Below the pieces are notes generated by a model. It saw only the letters and a program-made list of their open reading frames with translations. It ran no database searches and was not told the DNA's origin. Of a DNA stretch of 64,000 bases, positions 8,502 to 17,744 are shown piece by piece; the stretch's first letter is position 1; each line of letters starts with the position of its first letter. A program made the position numbers and the translations under genes. The stretch is from CF-39 sp036518215 (GTDB lineage Bacteria; Chloroflexota; Limnocylindria; P2-11E): NCBI GenBank assembly GCA_036518215.1, contig DATDNP010000103.1, forward strand, positions 7,659-71,658, read 5' to 3'.

Positions 8502-8518
8502 GGCTAGTCATGCTAGCC
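8502..8518. promoter_or_regulatory. perfect dyad at operon start (possible operator)
   Basis: GGCTAG and CTAGCC are separated by five bases and abut the GTG of the serine-hydrolase operon. The dyad overlaps the candidate -10 hexamer, so a bound regulator would block initiation. That role is inference. Confidence 0.35.
8510..8515 (-). promoter_or_regulatory. putative -10 element (TAGCAT), leaderless
   Basis: TAGCAT ends eight bases before the GTG at 8501. The same hexamer precedes the gene at 41246. Confidence 0.4.
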
Positions 8519-8541
8519 GCCACCTTTTGTCGCGGGTTCAG

Positions 8542-9081
8542 CTAGGGATTCGCACGCTCCCAATCGTCGCGCAGCACTTCGCCGATCCAGATGTCGTGCC
8601 ATCGGCCGTGCGTGAAGAACTGCTCGCGATGGGTACCGACGGTGCGGTACCCGCTCTTCTCGAGCGCTCGACGGCTCGCCGGGTTGTCGACGAACACTTC
8701 GGTCACGAGCTTGTGGAGGTTCAGCTCGCGGAATGCGTAGCGGGTGCGGAGCTGCATCGCCTCTGAGGCAACGCCTCTTCGCCACCACTGCTTCTCACCG
8801 ATAAGGATCCCGGTCGTGCCCCGCGCGTTCAGCCAGTCGATCTGGTGAATCCCGGTCGAGCCGACCGTCTCGCCATCGACATCGATCATCCATTGGACAT
8901 CGTTCTTCGACTCTCCGACGCGCTTGAAGTAATCGACCTCGTGATAGAGCGCGACGGCCCAGCGGTGCCCGATATAGCGCGTGACCTCCATATCGGCGAA
9001 CCACGACACGAAGCGCGGCGGATCGCTGTCCTCCGCGGGCCGGAGTGTGACGCGTGCACCCTTCAGGACGGGACCGAGCAT
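8542..9081 (-). CDS. GNAT family N-acetyltransferase (RimJ/RimL type)
   Basis: This 179-residue protein has the layout of acetyl-CoA-dependent N-acetyltransferases of the Acetyltransf_3 group: GARVTLRPAEDSDPPRFVSW near the start, GTTGILIGEKQWWRRGVASE for pyrophosphate binding, and NPASRRALEKSGYRTVGTHR near the end. It probably acetylates a protein N-terminus or an amine; the substrate cannot be read from sequence. I chose the ATG at 9081 because the longer frame runs into the divergent gene and a TATTCT hexamer sits eight bases upstream. Confidence 0.85.
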   Translation of the reverse strand: MLGPVLKGARVTLRPAEDSDPPRFVSWFADMEVTRYIGHRWAVALYHEVDYFKRVGESKNDVQWMIDVDGETVGSTGIHQIDWLNARGTTGILIGEKQWWRRGVASEAMQLRTRYAFRELNLHKLVTEVFVDNPASRRALEKSGYRTVGTHREQFFTHGRWHDIWIGEVLRDDWERANP

Positions 9082-9089
9082 CGGCACGC

Positions 9090-9095
9090 AGAATA
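9090..9095 (-). promoter_or_regulatory. putative -10 element (TATTCT), leaderless
   Basis: TATTCT ends eight bases before the ATG of the acetyltransferase at 9081, within the 22-bp gap to the divergent metallo-beta-lactamase gene. Confidence 0.4.
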
Positions 9096-9103
9096 GCCAA
9101 AGC

Positions 9104-10663
9104 ATGCGTCTGCAGTTCCTCGGCGCGGCGACCACCGTGACCGGGTCACAGTTCCTCCTCGAGACGGCGCGGGCGAAGGTGCTCATCGATGCGGGTCTCT
9201 TCCAGGGGAATCCGCACGAAGCGATGCGCAACCGCGTTCCGCTCGCGTACGACCCGAAGGAGCTGTCCGCGCTGCTCCTCACGCACGCGCATCTCGATCA
9301 CTGCGGCCTCATCCCGCTCATCGTCCACGCCGGGTATCGCGGACCGATCTTCGCCACCGCGGGCACGCAGGAGCTCACGAACCTCGTGCTCCTCGATTCG
9401 GCGAAGCTGCAGGAGGAATTCTCCGAGCGCCAGGAGCGTTTCGAGGAGCGGCATCCGGGACAGGCGGCGAAGGAGCAGCACCGCGACGAGGTCGATCTCG
9501 CGATCGCGCTCGCCGAGGCGGGCGGCGAAGAGGATTCGGCCGTCGAGTCGCGCGACCCCGAGGTGTTGCTGCGCGAGCAGCTGCCGTGCATGGAGTGCCA
9601 CATCAAGGGCCCGCTCTATGTCGAACAGGACGTCATCGACACGATGCGGCTCTTCCGGCCGATCACGTATGAGAAGGAGATCGAGGTCGCGCCCGGCGTC
9701 TGGGCCACGTTCCGCGACGCCGGTCACATCCTCGGCTCCGCGATGATCCGCCTCCGGGTCCGCGACACGGATGGCGCACCCGAGCGCGTCATCGTCTTCT
9801 CCGGCGACATCGGAAGGCCGGGCACGCCGATCATCCGCGACCCGTCGACGATGACGGATGCGGATTACGTCCTCATGGAGTCGACGTACGGCGGCCGCGA
9901 GCACGAGCCGTCCGACGAAGCGCTGCGCATCCTGAGCGAGACCGTCCAGCTCGTCGCGCAGGCGAAGGGCGTGCTCCTCGTGCCGTCGTTCGCGATCGGC
10001 CGCACGCAGGAGATCGTCTTCGAGCTCGACCGCCTCCTCGAGGAGGGAAAGATCCCGCGTCTCCCGCTCTACCTCGATTCGCCGATGGCATCGAAGGCGA
10101 CGGATATCTACCGGCGGCATGCCGAGTACTTCGACGACGAGACGAAGGCGCTCCTCGCGCGGCGCGACGATCCGCTCGATTACCCCGGCGCGGACGTGAC
10201 GAACGACGCCGCGGACTCGAAGGCGATCAAGACGAAGCCGCGGCCGTACATGATCGTCGCGTCGAACGGGATGCTGACGGGTGGTCGCGTCCTCTTCCAC
10301 CTGCGCGACCTCATCGGCGACCCCGCCGCCACGATCCTCTTCGTCGGCTACCAGGGCGAGGGGACGCTCGGCGCGCATCTGCAGCAGGGCGCGAAGCAGG
10401 TGCGCATCGATGGCGAGATGCGCGACGTGCGTTGCCAGATCCGCTCGATCAGCGGCTTCTCCGCGCACGCCGACGAATCGGAGCTCCTCGACTGGGCAGG
10501 CGGGTTCGTGAAGGGAAAGGCGAAGGGAGCGCCGGGCTACCCGAAGCGGCTGTTCGTCATCCACGGCGATCCGCCCGCGGAAGCGGCGCTCGTGCCGAAG
10601 CTGCAGGCGCTCGGCCTCGATACCTACGTCCCAAAGTGGCGGGAGGCCGTCGCCCTGGACTGA
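9104..10663 (+). CDS. beta-CASP metallo-beta-lactamase, RNA-processing exonuclease type
   Basis: The 519-residue protein joins a metallo-beta-lactamase core to a beta-CASP domain. Visible motifs are LTHAHLDHCG (HxHxDH zinc site), DAGHILGSAM, FSGDIGRPGTPI, the beta-CASP acidic MESTYGG, a conserved SNGMLTGGR region, and the terminal SGFSAHAD and VIHGDPP motifs. Relatives (YsmA/CPSF-73-like) are RNA endo- or exonucleases. An insert at about 105-165 is Glu/Arg-rich. I start at ATG 9104; the frame extends upstream only through the divergent acetyltransferase. The last residues, KWREAVALD, are typical of the family. Confidence 0.88.
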   Translation: MRLQFLGAATTVTGSQFLLETARAKVLIDAGLFQGNPHEAMRNRVPLAYDPKELSALLLTHAHLDHCGLIPLIVHAGYRGPIFATAGTQELTNLVLLDSAKLQEEFSERQERFEERHPGQAAKEQHRDEVDLAIALAEAGGEEDSAVESRDPEVLLREQLPCMECHIKGPLYVEQDVIDTMRLFRPITYEKEIEVAPGVWATFRDAGHILGSAMIRLRVRDTDGAPERVIVFSGDIGRPGTPIIRDPSTMTDADYVLMESTYGGREHEPSDEALRILSETVQLVAQAKGVLLVPSFAIGRTQEIVFELDRLLEEGKIPRLPLYLDSPMASKATDIYRRHAEYFDDETKALLARRDDPLDYPGADVTNDAADSKAIKTKPRPYMIVASNGMLTGGRVLFHLRDLIGDPAATILFVGYQGEGTLGAHLQQGAKQVRIDGEMRDVRCQIRSISGFSAHADESELLDWAGGFVKGKAKGAPGYPKRLFVIHGDPPAEAALVPKLQALGLDTYVPKWREAVALD

Positions 10664-10686
10664 CTGGCATACAGGCAGGCGTCGCG

Positions 10687-10692
10687 CATACT
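10687..10692 (+). promoter_or_regulatory. putative -10 element (CATACT), leaderless
   Basis: CATACT ends seven bases before the ATG at 10700, and no ribosome-binding site fits in between. Confidence 0.4.
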
Positions 10693-10699
10693 CGCCCGT

Positions 10700-11644
10700 A
10701 TGGCAGACAAGCTTCGTCTGGGCCTGTCCCTCTGGCCGCAGGGCACGACGTGGCCCGAGCTCCGCGACGCGAGCGTGCGCGCGGACGCGCTCGGCTACGA
10801 CTCGGTGTGGTCGTACGACCACTTCATCGCGCTCGGACCGGATGTCGCCCTCCCCGTCCTCGACGGCTGGAGCGTCCTCGCCGCGCTCGCGCCGCTGACG
10901 AAGCGCGCCCGGCTGGGCATCCTCGTCACGGGGATCACGCACCGCAACCCCGCGATCCTCGCGAAGATGGCGGCGACGCTCGATCAGATCTCGAGCGGAC
11001 GTGCCATCCTCGGCCTCGGCGCGGCGTGGAACGAAGAGGAGCACTGGATGTACGGCATCCCCTTCGGCCGCGACGGCGAACGGCTCGCGCTCCTCGACGA
11101 GGCGTGCCGCGTCATCCGCTCGCTGTTCCACGACGAGGTGACGACCTTCGAGGGCGCGCACTGCGCCGTGCACGATGCCGTGCTCGAGCCGAAACCTGTC
11201 CAGCCGCGGCTGCCGATCCTCGTCGGCGGCGGCGGAGAGCGAAAGACGCTGCGCATCGTCGCCGAACACGCCGACCTCTGGAACGCGTTCGGGACACCCG
11301 AGGTCGTGACGCGCAAGCTCGGGATCCTGCGCGAGCACTGCGCGGCGGTGGGGCGCGACCCATCGACGATCGCCGTGACGGTGAACGCGGGCGTCATCGT
11401 GCGCGACACGGCCGCGGGTGTGCGCGCGCGCCTCGCGGAGATCGGCCCGGTCGCGGGCTTTCCGGATTACTCCGCGTCGAACCAGCCGTATGGCACACCC
11501 GATCAGGTCGCGGAGCGGCTCGCCGCCTACGCGCGCGCGGGCGTGTCGCAGGTGATCGCGGTCATGCCCGCGCCGTACGACGGCGAGACGATCGAACGGC
11601 TCATCAGCGAGGTCCGCCCGCGCGTCGAGAAGCTGCTCGCGTAG
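10700..11644 (+). CDS. LLM class flavin/F420-dependent oxidoreductase
   Basis: This 314-residue protein has the luciferase-like monooxygenase fold signature: LGLSLWPQGTTWPELRDAS at the N-terminus, LGYDSVWSYDHF, LGILVTGITHRNPAILAKM, and GRAILGLGAAWNEEEH. These features place it among F420-dependent oxidoreductases common in Actinobacteriota and Chloroflexota. Substrate is unknown. It lies 36 bases after the RNase-like gene on the same strand but has its own hexamer and probably its own leaderless transcript. Confidence 0.85.
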   Translation: MADKLRLGLSLWPQGTTWPELRDASVRADALGYDSVWSYDHFIALGPDVALPVLDGWSVLAALAPLTKRARLGILVTGITHRNPAILAKMAATLDQISSGRAILGLGAAWNEEEHWMYGIPFGRDGERLALLDEACRVIRSLFHDEVTTFEGAHCAVHDAVLEPKPVQPRLPILVGGGGERKTLRIVAEHADLWNAFGTPEVVTRKLGILREHCAAVGRDPSTIAVTVNAGVIVRDTAAGVRARLAEIGPVAGFPDYSASNQPYGTPDQVAERLAAYARAGVSQVIAVMPAPYDGETIERLISEVRPRVEKLLA

Positions 11645-11735
11645 ACGGCGACGAGCCGCGCGGCTCGGCACAACTCGTACGGCGAACACGCAACTCGGAT
11701 TCGCGCGAACGCCGCGGCGGTGACCATCTCGCTCC

Positions 11736-12857
11736 GTGCGATGGCCGATCGCGCTCGCCGTCGTGGTGACCGCGTGTGCGCCTGCCGTGAGCCAGCCGGC
11801 GCCGTCAGCGTCGCCGACCGTGTCGCTCGTCGCGGTGCCGACGTCGCGTCCGTCACCGTCCGCGTCGCCAACGGTGCCGCCGACACCCACGCCGACACCG
11901 CCGCTCGACGCGTCGACGGCCGCGCTCGTCGCGCGACTCGATGCGTGGTGCGCGGACATGCCGCGGAACCTCCCAGGTCCGCCGCCCCTCGACGTCCTCG
12001 GCGCGCTCGCGGACGGACGGAACGGCAGCGAGGTGGCTCAGGTCCTCGGCAGAGCGAAGTGTCTCCTCGCCGCGAGCGCGCACGGCAGCGGTGAACGGGA
12101 CGTCGTCGTCGCCGGCGCCTACACGCGGCTCGGAGCGCTGCTCTGGATAGACCGCGGGTACTGGCGGATCGCGACCGTCCCGGTCGACTTCGGCTACCTC
12201 CGCTTCATCACCGAGCGCATCGTCGCCGGGACACGCGAGCTGCTGCTCGCGATCGACAGCGGCGGCAGCGGCGGGTTCGGCGGCTACCTCGCGGTCGCCA
12301 TCGCCGGTCCGAGCGCGACGGTCGTGCTGCACTTCCATCCGGGCGCAAGCCAGATGGAGATACGCCCCGTCGATGAGACCCATCTTCTTGTCACCGGACG
12401 AAAGCTGCCCGAGCGACCGTGGGGCATCGCCGCGAACTGCTGCCTGCCGGGCGGCCACGAATGGCTGTTCGAGCGCGCCGCGTCCGGCTACGCGCTCGTC
12501 GGAGAGCGTCAGGCGCAGGATCCCTCCTACGCGCTCAATGCGCTCCTTGGCGCGATCGACGCTGGTCGACCAGGCCTTGCCGCCGATGTGACGACAGCCG
12601 AGGCACTCATGAAAGCGGCCGCGTTCTTCGGCCCCGGCCGTCTCTGGTCATACCGCGCGCTCGGCGATGCGAATTCACAAGAGCGAGCCGAGCTGCTTCG
12701 CTGGGACCTACTGCCGGCACAGCTGCGGAACACGCTCGCCCCGGACACGGTCCGGTACAGCGTCGCGCGGTACGAGCCCGCAGGGCCGACCGCGCTCGTG
12801 AGCTTCGAGCGGATCGGAGATCGCTGGCTCGCGACCGACGTCGTCGCAGCGCCCTAG
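11736..12857 (+). CDS. predicted lipoprotein, Ser/Pro/Thr linker
   Basis: I recognise no family for this 373-residue protein. It begins with a short hydrophobic signal ending in a lipobox (VVVTAC, Cys14), then about 45 residues of Ser/Pro/Thr-rich linker, then a globular domain from about residue 55. Cys residues occur at about 69, 105 and in the pair NCCLPGG. The end reads like a small secreted-domain fold (VSFERIGDRWLATDVVAAP). It is probably anchored on the outer face of the membrane. The GTG start is the first in-frame codon that gives a proper signal. Its TAG overlaps the stop of the convergent regulator by four bases. Confidence 0.65.
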   Translation: MRWPIALAVVVTACAPAVSQPAPSASPTVSLVAVPTSRPSPSASPTVPPTPTPTPPLDASTAALVARLDAWCADMPRNLPGPPPLDVLGALADGRNGSEVAQVLGRAKCLLAASAHGSGERDVVVAGAYTRLGALLWIDRGYWRIATVPVDFGYLRFITERIVAGTRELLLAIDSGGSGGFGGYLAVAIAGPSATVVLHFHPGASQMEIRPVDETHLLVTGRKLPERPWGIAANCCLPGGHEWLFERAASGYALVGERQAQDPSYALNALLGAIDAGRPGLAADVTTAEALMKAAAFFGPGRLWSYRALGDANSQERAELLRWDLLPAQLRNTLAPDTVRYSVARYEPAGPTALVSFERIGDRWLATDVVAAP

Positions 12858-14374
12858 GGCGCGACGATCCCCGGCCGGCGCGACAGCGCCGCTTCGAGCA
12901 GCACCTCGTCGCCACGTTTGTCGACGACGTCGAGCTTCGCGCGGATGCGGGTCAGATGGACGCGGAGCGTGTTCGGCGAGACCGCGAGACGCTCGGCGAG
13001 CGCGTCTCGGTCGAGGCGTTTGCCCTCACGCGAGAGCTGCTCCATCTCACGCAGGATGCCGATCTCGCGCCAGGTGAGGCCGATCGCGCGCAGCCCGAAG
13101 GTCGCCTCGTCGAGCGCGGACGCGCCGGCGCCACCGCCGGTGTCGTCCTTCGCGCGGCGCTCCGCCGCCTCGGCCCGCGCGCGGATCGCGCGCCCGAGCG
13201 CACGCGATTGCTGGTCACGTTCCGCGACGCGTCCGAGCCACGCGCCGACCTCGGGCAGGTAGTACGCGAACCCCTCGCCACCCCGCGTCCCGATGTCGCG
13301 CACGAGCGCGACCGCGCGCGACGCGCCGCCGCCGCGCACGACGGATTCGCGCCAGAACGCCGCGTGCACCGCGGCGCCGATGGCCCAGTGGTCCATCCCG
13401 CGCGCCTCGAACTCGCGCGTGGTCTGCTCGAGCATGCGGACCGCCTTCCGCGGATCGCCCCGCTTCCCCGCGACGATCGCGCGCACGAAGTCGCGGAACT
13501 GCTCGTCCTCGGGCATGCCCTTCGGCGTGCGCGTGAGGATGAGATCCGCGACCTCGGTCTCGCCACGCAACAGGGCGATGTGCCCGTGGTCCTCGGCGGC
13601 GCCGGTCGCGCTCTGACGCGCGAGGCGCTCGCCCTCGGTGAGCTCGCCCCGCTCGAGCTTCGCGCGCGCGAGGCACAGGAGCGTGTGCCGCCACACCGAC
13701 GACCCGTACTGCCGGAGCTCGACCTCGGCCTTCGTGAACGCGTCGACCGCGCGGTCGAGACGGCCCGCGCACCAGTCCGTGAAGCCGACGGTGTAGGTCG
13801 CCCACGCCGCCTCCGACGCGTCGTTCGTCCGCGAGGCGTACCGCACGGTGAGGTCCGCGGCGGCCTGCGCGCCGACGTAGTCGCCGGAGTGCGACAGAAG
13901 ATGCGCGAGCTGTCGCTGCACGCGCGTCGTCACGAGATCGCGACCGCGGCCACGCGGAGCGCCGGCGAGCGCGTCCTCGGCGCGGCGCGCGTCACGGAGC
14001 GCCTCGCGGATCTCGTTCGCCGCGGTGTTCACGATGGAGCTGCCGAGGTGGAGCTCGGCGAGCACGAGCGGGTCGCCCGCGGCGTCGGCCTCCGCCAGCT
14101 TCTTGAAGCGCAGCGAGTCCTCGCGCCGGACGAGGTAGTAGGAGAGGTGGAGCAGGTCGACCGCGACGCGCGCCCGCAGCAGCGGATCCTTCACGAGCGG
14201 CAGGACGGCGTTCAGCTCCGCCCACGCGAGGTCGAACGACTCGAGGTACTTGAGGCAGCGCGCGCGGAGGACCCGGCGCTCGAGCGTCGGACGCCCGGTC
14301 GTGAGCTCGGGAAGCAGGCGCTCGGCATCGCCGCGCGAGAGCGGCGCGAGGACCTGCTCTCGCTGCGCGTTCAC
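12854..14374 (-). CDS. TPR-repeat transcriptional regulator with C-terminal HTH
   Basis: Most of the 506-residue protein is helical and TPR-like (ESFDLAWAELNAVLPLV, AGRLDRAVDAFTKAEVELRQ, RGELTEGERLARQSA). The last 75 residues form a helix-turn-helix domain: LTWREIGILREMEQL, then LDRDALAERLAVSPNTLRVHLTRI, where ALAERLAVSPNTLRVHL reads as turn plus recognition helix. This resembles a stripped-down BTAD/LuxR-type regulator lacking an ATPase domain. Targets are unknown. It follows the prfA-DinB genes after a 45-bp gap and has a GTG start near a TAATAC hexamer. Confidence 0.65.
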   Translation of the reverse strand: MNAQREQVLAPLSRGDAERLLPELTTGRPTLERRVLRARCLKYLESFDLAWAELNAVLPLVKDPLLRARVAVDLLHLSYYLVRREDSLRFKKLAEADAAGDPLVLAELHLGSSIVNTAANEIREALRDARRAEDALAGAPRGRGRDLVTTRVQRQLAHLLSHSGDYVGAQAAADLTVRYASRTNDASEAAWATYTVGFTDWCAGRLDRAVDAFTKAEVELRQYGSSVWRHTLLCLARAKLERGELTEGERLARQSATGAAEDHGHIALLRGETEVADLILTRTPKGMPEDEQFRDFVRAIVAGKRGDPRKAVRMLEQTTREFEARGMDHWAIGAAVHAAFWRESVVRGGGASRAVALVRDIGTRGGEGFAYYLPEVGAWLGRVAERDQQSRALGRAIRARAEAAERRAKDDTGGGAGASALDEATFGLRAIGLTWREIGILREMEQLSREGKRLDRDALAERLAVSPNTLRVHLTRIRAKLDVVDKRGDEVLLEAALSRRPGIVAP

Positions 14375-14419
14375 GCTTGTATTACGCCACGACTACGAGT
14401 TAGGTTCTCGCGCCGGCTG

Positions 14420-14893
14420 CTACCGGGTCGGCGGGAAGCGGCTCGCGAGGTCGCCGACGTGTCCGTGCGCGTGCTCGGCGTGATAGGCACCGACGAACGC
14501 GCCGTCGACCTCGCCGAGCTCGTCGTGGACGCCGATGCGCTCCCGGGTCGAAGCGTCCGCGAGCAGGCGCACGATCTCGGCGTGCGACGCCTGGATCCGC
14601 TTCGCGAAGGTCATCGCCTCGCCGTTGTTGTTGTGCCGCTCGGCGTGGATCGCGTCCTGATCGACCGACGCGAGCCGCGGGCGTTCCTCGGTCGCGATGC
14701 GGCGGACGCGCTCGGCGAAGATGTCGGCCATGTCGGCGACGTGGCCGATCACCTCGAGCCCGGTCCACTGGTCGAAGCGCTCGTCGCGAAGCCGCTCGGC
14801 CGGGACCGTCCGAACGATGCGCGCGACGGTGGCGCCGTCGTCCGCGAGCGTGAATGCGGTGTCGTCGTCGTAGTGGCCGCGGCGGGCCGTCAA
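14420..14893 (-). CDS. DinB-like four-helix protein
   Basis: This 157-residue protein has the DinB/DfsB outline: conserved His in the first third (EVIGHVADMADIFAERV), a central DQDAIHAERHNNN segment, and a late HAEHAHGHVGDLASRF helix that would complete the three-His metal site. Such proteins are thiol- or stress-related transferases of largely unknown substrate. The start is TTG overlapping the prfA TGA (TTGA), which implies coupling to release-factor translation. Confidence 0.7.
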   Translation of the reverse strand: MTARRGHYDDDTAFTLADDGATVARIVRTVPAERLRDERFDQWTGLEVIGHVADMADIFAERVRRIATEERPRLASVDQDAIHAERHNNNGEAMTFAKRIQASHAEIVRLLADASTRERIGVHDELGEVDGAFVGAYHAEHAHGHVGDLASRFPPTR

Positions 14894-15996
14894 CTCGCGG
14901 CCTCCTCCTCGAGCCGCGCAAGCCGATCAGCTTCGTCCTGCGTCGCGAGGGCGTCGATCAGGTCGTCGATCTCGCCGTCCATACGGCGGTCGAGGTTCGA
15001 GACGTTGTAGCCGAGGCGCTTGTCGGTGATCCGGTCCTGCGGGAAGTTGTAGGTGCGCATCTTCTCGGCGCGCTCGCCGCGGCCGATCTGCGCGCGCCGC
15101 GCGCCGGCCTCTTCGGACTCGCGCCGCTCCTGCTCCGCCGCGAGGAGGCGCGCGCGGAGCACGGCCATGGCCTTCGCCTTGTTCTTCAGCTGCGACCGCT
15201 CGTCCTGGCACGTGACGACGATCCCGGTCGGGAGGTGCGTGATCCGGACGGCGGAGTCGGTCGTGTTCACGCCCTGCCCGCCGTGGCCGCCGGCGCGGTA
15301 CACGTCGATCTTGAGGTCCGCCTCGTCGATGTCGACGTCCATCTCTTCGGCCTCGGGGAGCACAGCGACCGTCGCGGTCGAGGTGTGGATGCGGCCCTGC
15401 GCCTCGGTCGTCGGCACGCGCTGCACACGATGCACGCCCGACTCGAACTTCAGCTTGCTGTACGCGCCACGGCCGGCGACGCGGAAGATGATCTCCTTGA
15501 AGCCGCCCTTCTCGGAGTCGCTCTGCGAGAGGATCTCGATCTTCCAGCGATGCCGTTCGGCGTAGCGCGAGTACATCCGGTAGAGATCCGCCGCGAAGAG
15601 CGCGGCCTCCTCGCCGCCCTCGCCGCCGCGGATCTCGACGATGACGTTCTTCTCGTCGAGCGGGTCGCGCGGGACGAGGAGCGCGCGGAGCTTCGTCACA
15701 AGCCCATCGACCTCGGTCGACGCCGACGCGAGCTCCTCACGCGCGAGATCGCGCAGATCACCGTCGTCCGAGTCGATGAGCTCCTCGGCCTCGTGGACGC
15801 GCGCCTCGGCGCCTCGGAGCGAGCGCATCGTGTCGACGACGGAGGTGAGGCCCGCGAGCTCCTGACCCACCTCGCGGATGCGATTCGGATCCGAGGTCGT
15901 CGCGGGATCGCTCATCGCCTTCGCCAGCTCGTCGTAGCGCTCTTCGATCTGCGCGAGACGCCGCCGCAGCCCGGGCGTGAGGACGTCTTCCGTCAT
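14890..15996 (-). CDS. prfA: peptide chain release factor 1
   Basis: This 368-residue class I release factor has the catalytic GGQ at 239-241 and RVPTTEAQGRIHTS, where PTT (195-197) takes the place of the RF1 PxT anticodon tripeptide; RF2 would carry SPF. It reads UAA and UAG and releases the finished chain. The ATG at 15996 overlaps the DUF1385 stop (ATGA); the frame continues upstream only as a shadow. Placement after rplU-rpmA-rpmE and DUF1385 is common in Gram-positive and Chloroflexota genomes. Confidence 0.95.
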   Translation of the reverse strand: MTEDVLTPGLRRRLAQIEERYDELAKAMSDPATTSDPNRIREVGQELAGLTSVVDTMRSLRGAEARVHEAEELIDSDDGDLRDLAREELASASTEVDGLVTKLRALLVPRDPLDEKNVIVEIRGGEGGEEAALFAADLYRMYSRYAERHRWKIEILSQSDSEKGGFKEIIFRVAGRGAYSKLKFESGVHRVQRVPTTEAQGRIHTSTATVAVLPEAEEMDVDIDEADLKIDVYRAGGHGGQGVNTTDSAVRITHLPTGIVVTCQDERSQLKNKAKAMAVLRARLLAAEQERRESEEAGARRAQIGRGERAEKMRTYNFPQDRITDKRLGYNVSNLDRRMDGEIDDLIDALATQDEADRLARLEEEAAS

Positions 15997-16895
15997 GCCG
16001 CGACCTCTTCGTCGCCCGCGATCGCTTCCTGGAGCGACGCGACAGCGACCTCGATCATGCCCGCATCGGGGCGGCGCGTCGTGATGCGCTGCAGGAGCAA
16101 GCCCGGCCACACGATCGCGCGGACGAGCGGGTTGCCCTCGTGAGCCGCGCCGGCCTTGAGGACCTCGTACGAGATCGACGCGACCGGAACGACGAGCGCC
16201 AGCCGCACGACGAGATCGACGACGACGTTCACGCGCGGGACGAACGCGAAGAGCACGATCGCGACGACGACGACGAACAAGAGGAACGCCGTCCCGCAGC
16301 GCGGATGCGCGGTGGGATAGGGCTCGATGCGGTCCGGTGTGAGCGGCGTCCCGTGCTCGTACGCGTGGATCGTCATGTGTTCGGCGCCGTGATACGCGAA
16401 GACGCGACGGATGTCCGGCAGGAGCGAGATCACGAAGAGGTATGCGAGGAAGAGCGCCATCCGGATGATGCCCTCGCCGACGTTCAGAAGGAGCGTCGAG
16501 TGCACCGCTCCGCGCAGCGCCTGCGTCGCGAGATACGGGATCCCGACGAAGATGACGAGCGCGACGACGAGCGAGAACCCCATGACGAGCGTGTTGTTGC
16601 CGCCGCCTCCGCTCCCCTCCTTCTCCTCGTCGTTCAGCTGCACGTCGGCGGAGCGCATGAGCATGCGCATCCCGTACGACACGGACTCCCACAGCACGAC
16701 GAGCCCGCGCACGAAGGGCGCACGTGCGACGCGCGACGTCGCGAGCGGCGATCGCAGCGTCTCGCGGTAGCGGTAGATGTCGCCGTCGGGCCTGCGGCAC
16801 GCGAGCGCGATGGTCCGCTTGCCGCGGATCATCACGCCCTCGATCACCGCCTGGCCGCCGTACGCCGACGGCGCGACGGGTGTGCGCTCGCTCAT
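15993..16895 (-). CDS. DUF1385 family metal-dependent membrane protein
   Basis: This 300-residue protein opens with the family signature YGGQAVIEGVMIRGK and has four to five membrane helices. Between them lies a conserved His/Cys region (YHGAEHMTIHAYEHG, then YPTAHPRCGTAFL) that probably binds a metal. Function is not established, but the gene is nearly always next to prfA, as here. The ATG overlaps the tdk TGA. Near residue 95 there is a short insert, EKEGSGGGGNNT. Confidence 0.88.
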   Translation of the reverse strand: MSERTPVAPSAYGGQAVIEGVMIRGKRTIALACRRPDGDIYRYRETLRSPLATSRVARAPFVRGLVVLWESVSYGMRMLMRSADVQLNDEEKEGSGGGGNNTLVMGFSLVVALVIFVGIPYLATQALRGAVHSTLLLNVGEGIIRMALFLAYLFVISLLPDIRRVFAYHGAEHMTIHAYEHGTPLTPDRIEPYPTAHPRCGTAFLLFVVVVAIVLFAFVPRVNVVVDLVVRLALVVPVASISYEVLKAGAAHEGNPLVRAIVWPGLLLQRITTRRPDAGMIEVAVASLQEAIAGDEEVAA

Positions 16896-17482
16896 ACCGG
16901 CGCCGCCACGCGTCGCGGCACCTCGTGGCAGCCGCGGCAGCGCGCCTCGTATGCCTCCTTGGCGCCGATGACGATGATCGGGTCGTCGTAGAACGCGGGC
17001 ACGCCGTTCACGATGCGCTGCGTGCGTGTCGCGGGCTCGCCGCAGACGACGCAGATCGCCTCGAGCTTGTCGACGCGCTCCGCGAGCGCGAGGAGCACCG
17101 GCACCGGCCCGAAGGGCTCGCCGCGGAAGTCGAGGTCGAGCCCGGCGCAGATGACGCGGCGTCCGCTCCCGACGAGGTCGCGCACGACCTGGACGATGCC
17201 CGGATCGAAGAACTGCACCTCGTCGATGCCGACGACGGTCGTCTCCGGGAAAACCAGCGCGAGGATCTCGTCGCTCGATCGGACCGGCCGCGCCTCGAAC
17301 GAGTCGCCGTCGTGCGAGCGCACGACCTCGACGCCGTAGCGGTCGTCGATCGCGGGCTTGAAGACCTGCACCGCACGGCGCGCGATGACCGCGCGCTTGG
17401 TGCGACGGATGAGCTCCTCGCTCTTTCCGCTGAACATGCTCCCGACGATGACCTCCAGACCCGAGTGGCCGGAGGCGCCCAT
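16892..17482 (-). CDS. tdk: thymidine kinase
   Basis: The 196-residue type II thymidine kinase has a P-loop GSMFSGKS (14-21), the Walker B region VGIDEVQFF, the lasso segment GLDLDFRGEPFGP, and two zinc CxxC pairs (CVVCGEPA and CRGC). It phosphorylates thymidine to dTMP, complementing thyA at 6262. It is followed by DUF1385 with a 4-nt overlap and preceded by rpmE nine bases away. Confidence 0.95.
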   Translation of the reverse strand: MGASGHSGLEVIVGSMFSGKSEELIRRTKRAVIARRAVQVFKPAIDDRYGVEVVRSHDGDSFEARPVRSSDEILALVFPETTVVGIDEVQFFDPGIVQVVRDLVGSGRRVICAGLDLDFRGEPFGPVPVLLALAERVDKLEAICVVCGEPATRTQRIVNGVPAFYDDPIIVIGAKEAYEARCRGCHEVPRRVAAPV

Positions 17483-17491
17483 CGGGCGCAG

Positions 17492-17731
17492 CTAACGGCT
17501 CTTGGCGGCCTCCGCGGTAGCGGCGGCCGCTTCTGACTTCGCGTACCGCTTGTTGAAGCGGTCGACGCGGCCCTGGATGTCGAGGATGTGCTGCTTCCCC
17601 GTGAAGAACGGGTGGCACTTCGCGCAGACCTCGACGTGCAGCTCGGGCTTGGTCGAGCCCGTCGTGAACGTGTTGCCGCAGGCGCAGGTGACCTTCGCCT
17701 GGACGTACTTGGGGTGGATCTTCTCTCGCAT
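17492..17731 (-). CDS. rpmE: 50S ribosomal protein L31
   Basis: This 79-residue L31 is the zinc-binding form, with cysteines in CACGN and EVCAKCHPFFTGKQ. The C-terminus is extended by an Ala/Glu/Lys tail after the usual GRVDRFNKRY. The ATG at 17731 is preceded by AAGGAA; the longer frame upstream overlaps rpmA and is not used. Confidence 0.94.
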   Translation of the reverse strand: MREKIHPKYVQAKVTCACGNTFTTGSTKPELHVEVCAKCHPFFTGKQHILDIQGRVDRFNKRYAKSEAAAATAEAAKSR

Positions 17732-17744
17732 TTCCTTGTGTCCT

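Noticed and set aside
9146..11959. 937-residue minus-strand frame
   Set aside because: Antisense to two well-supported genes (metallo-beta-lactamase and LLM oxidoreductase), with low-complexity charged composition.
12419..15010. 863-residue plus-strand frame
   Set aside because: Antisense to the TPR regulator, DinB and prfA; no recognisable domain.
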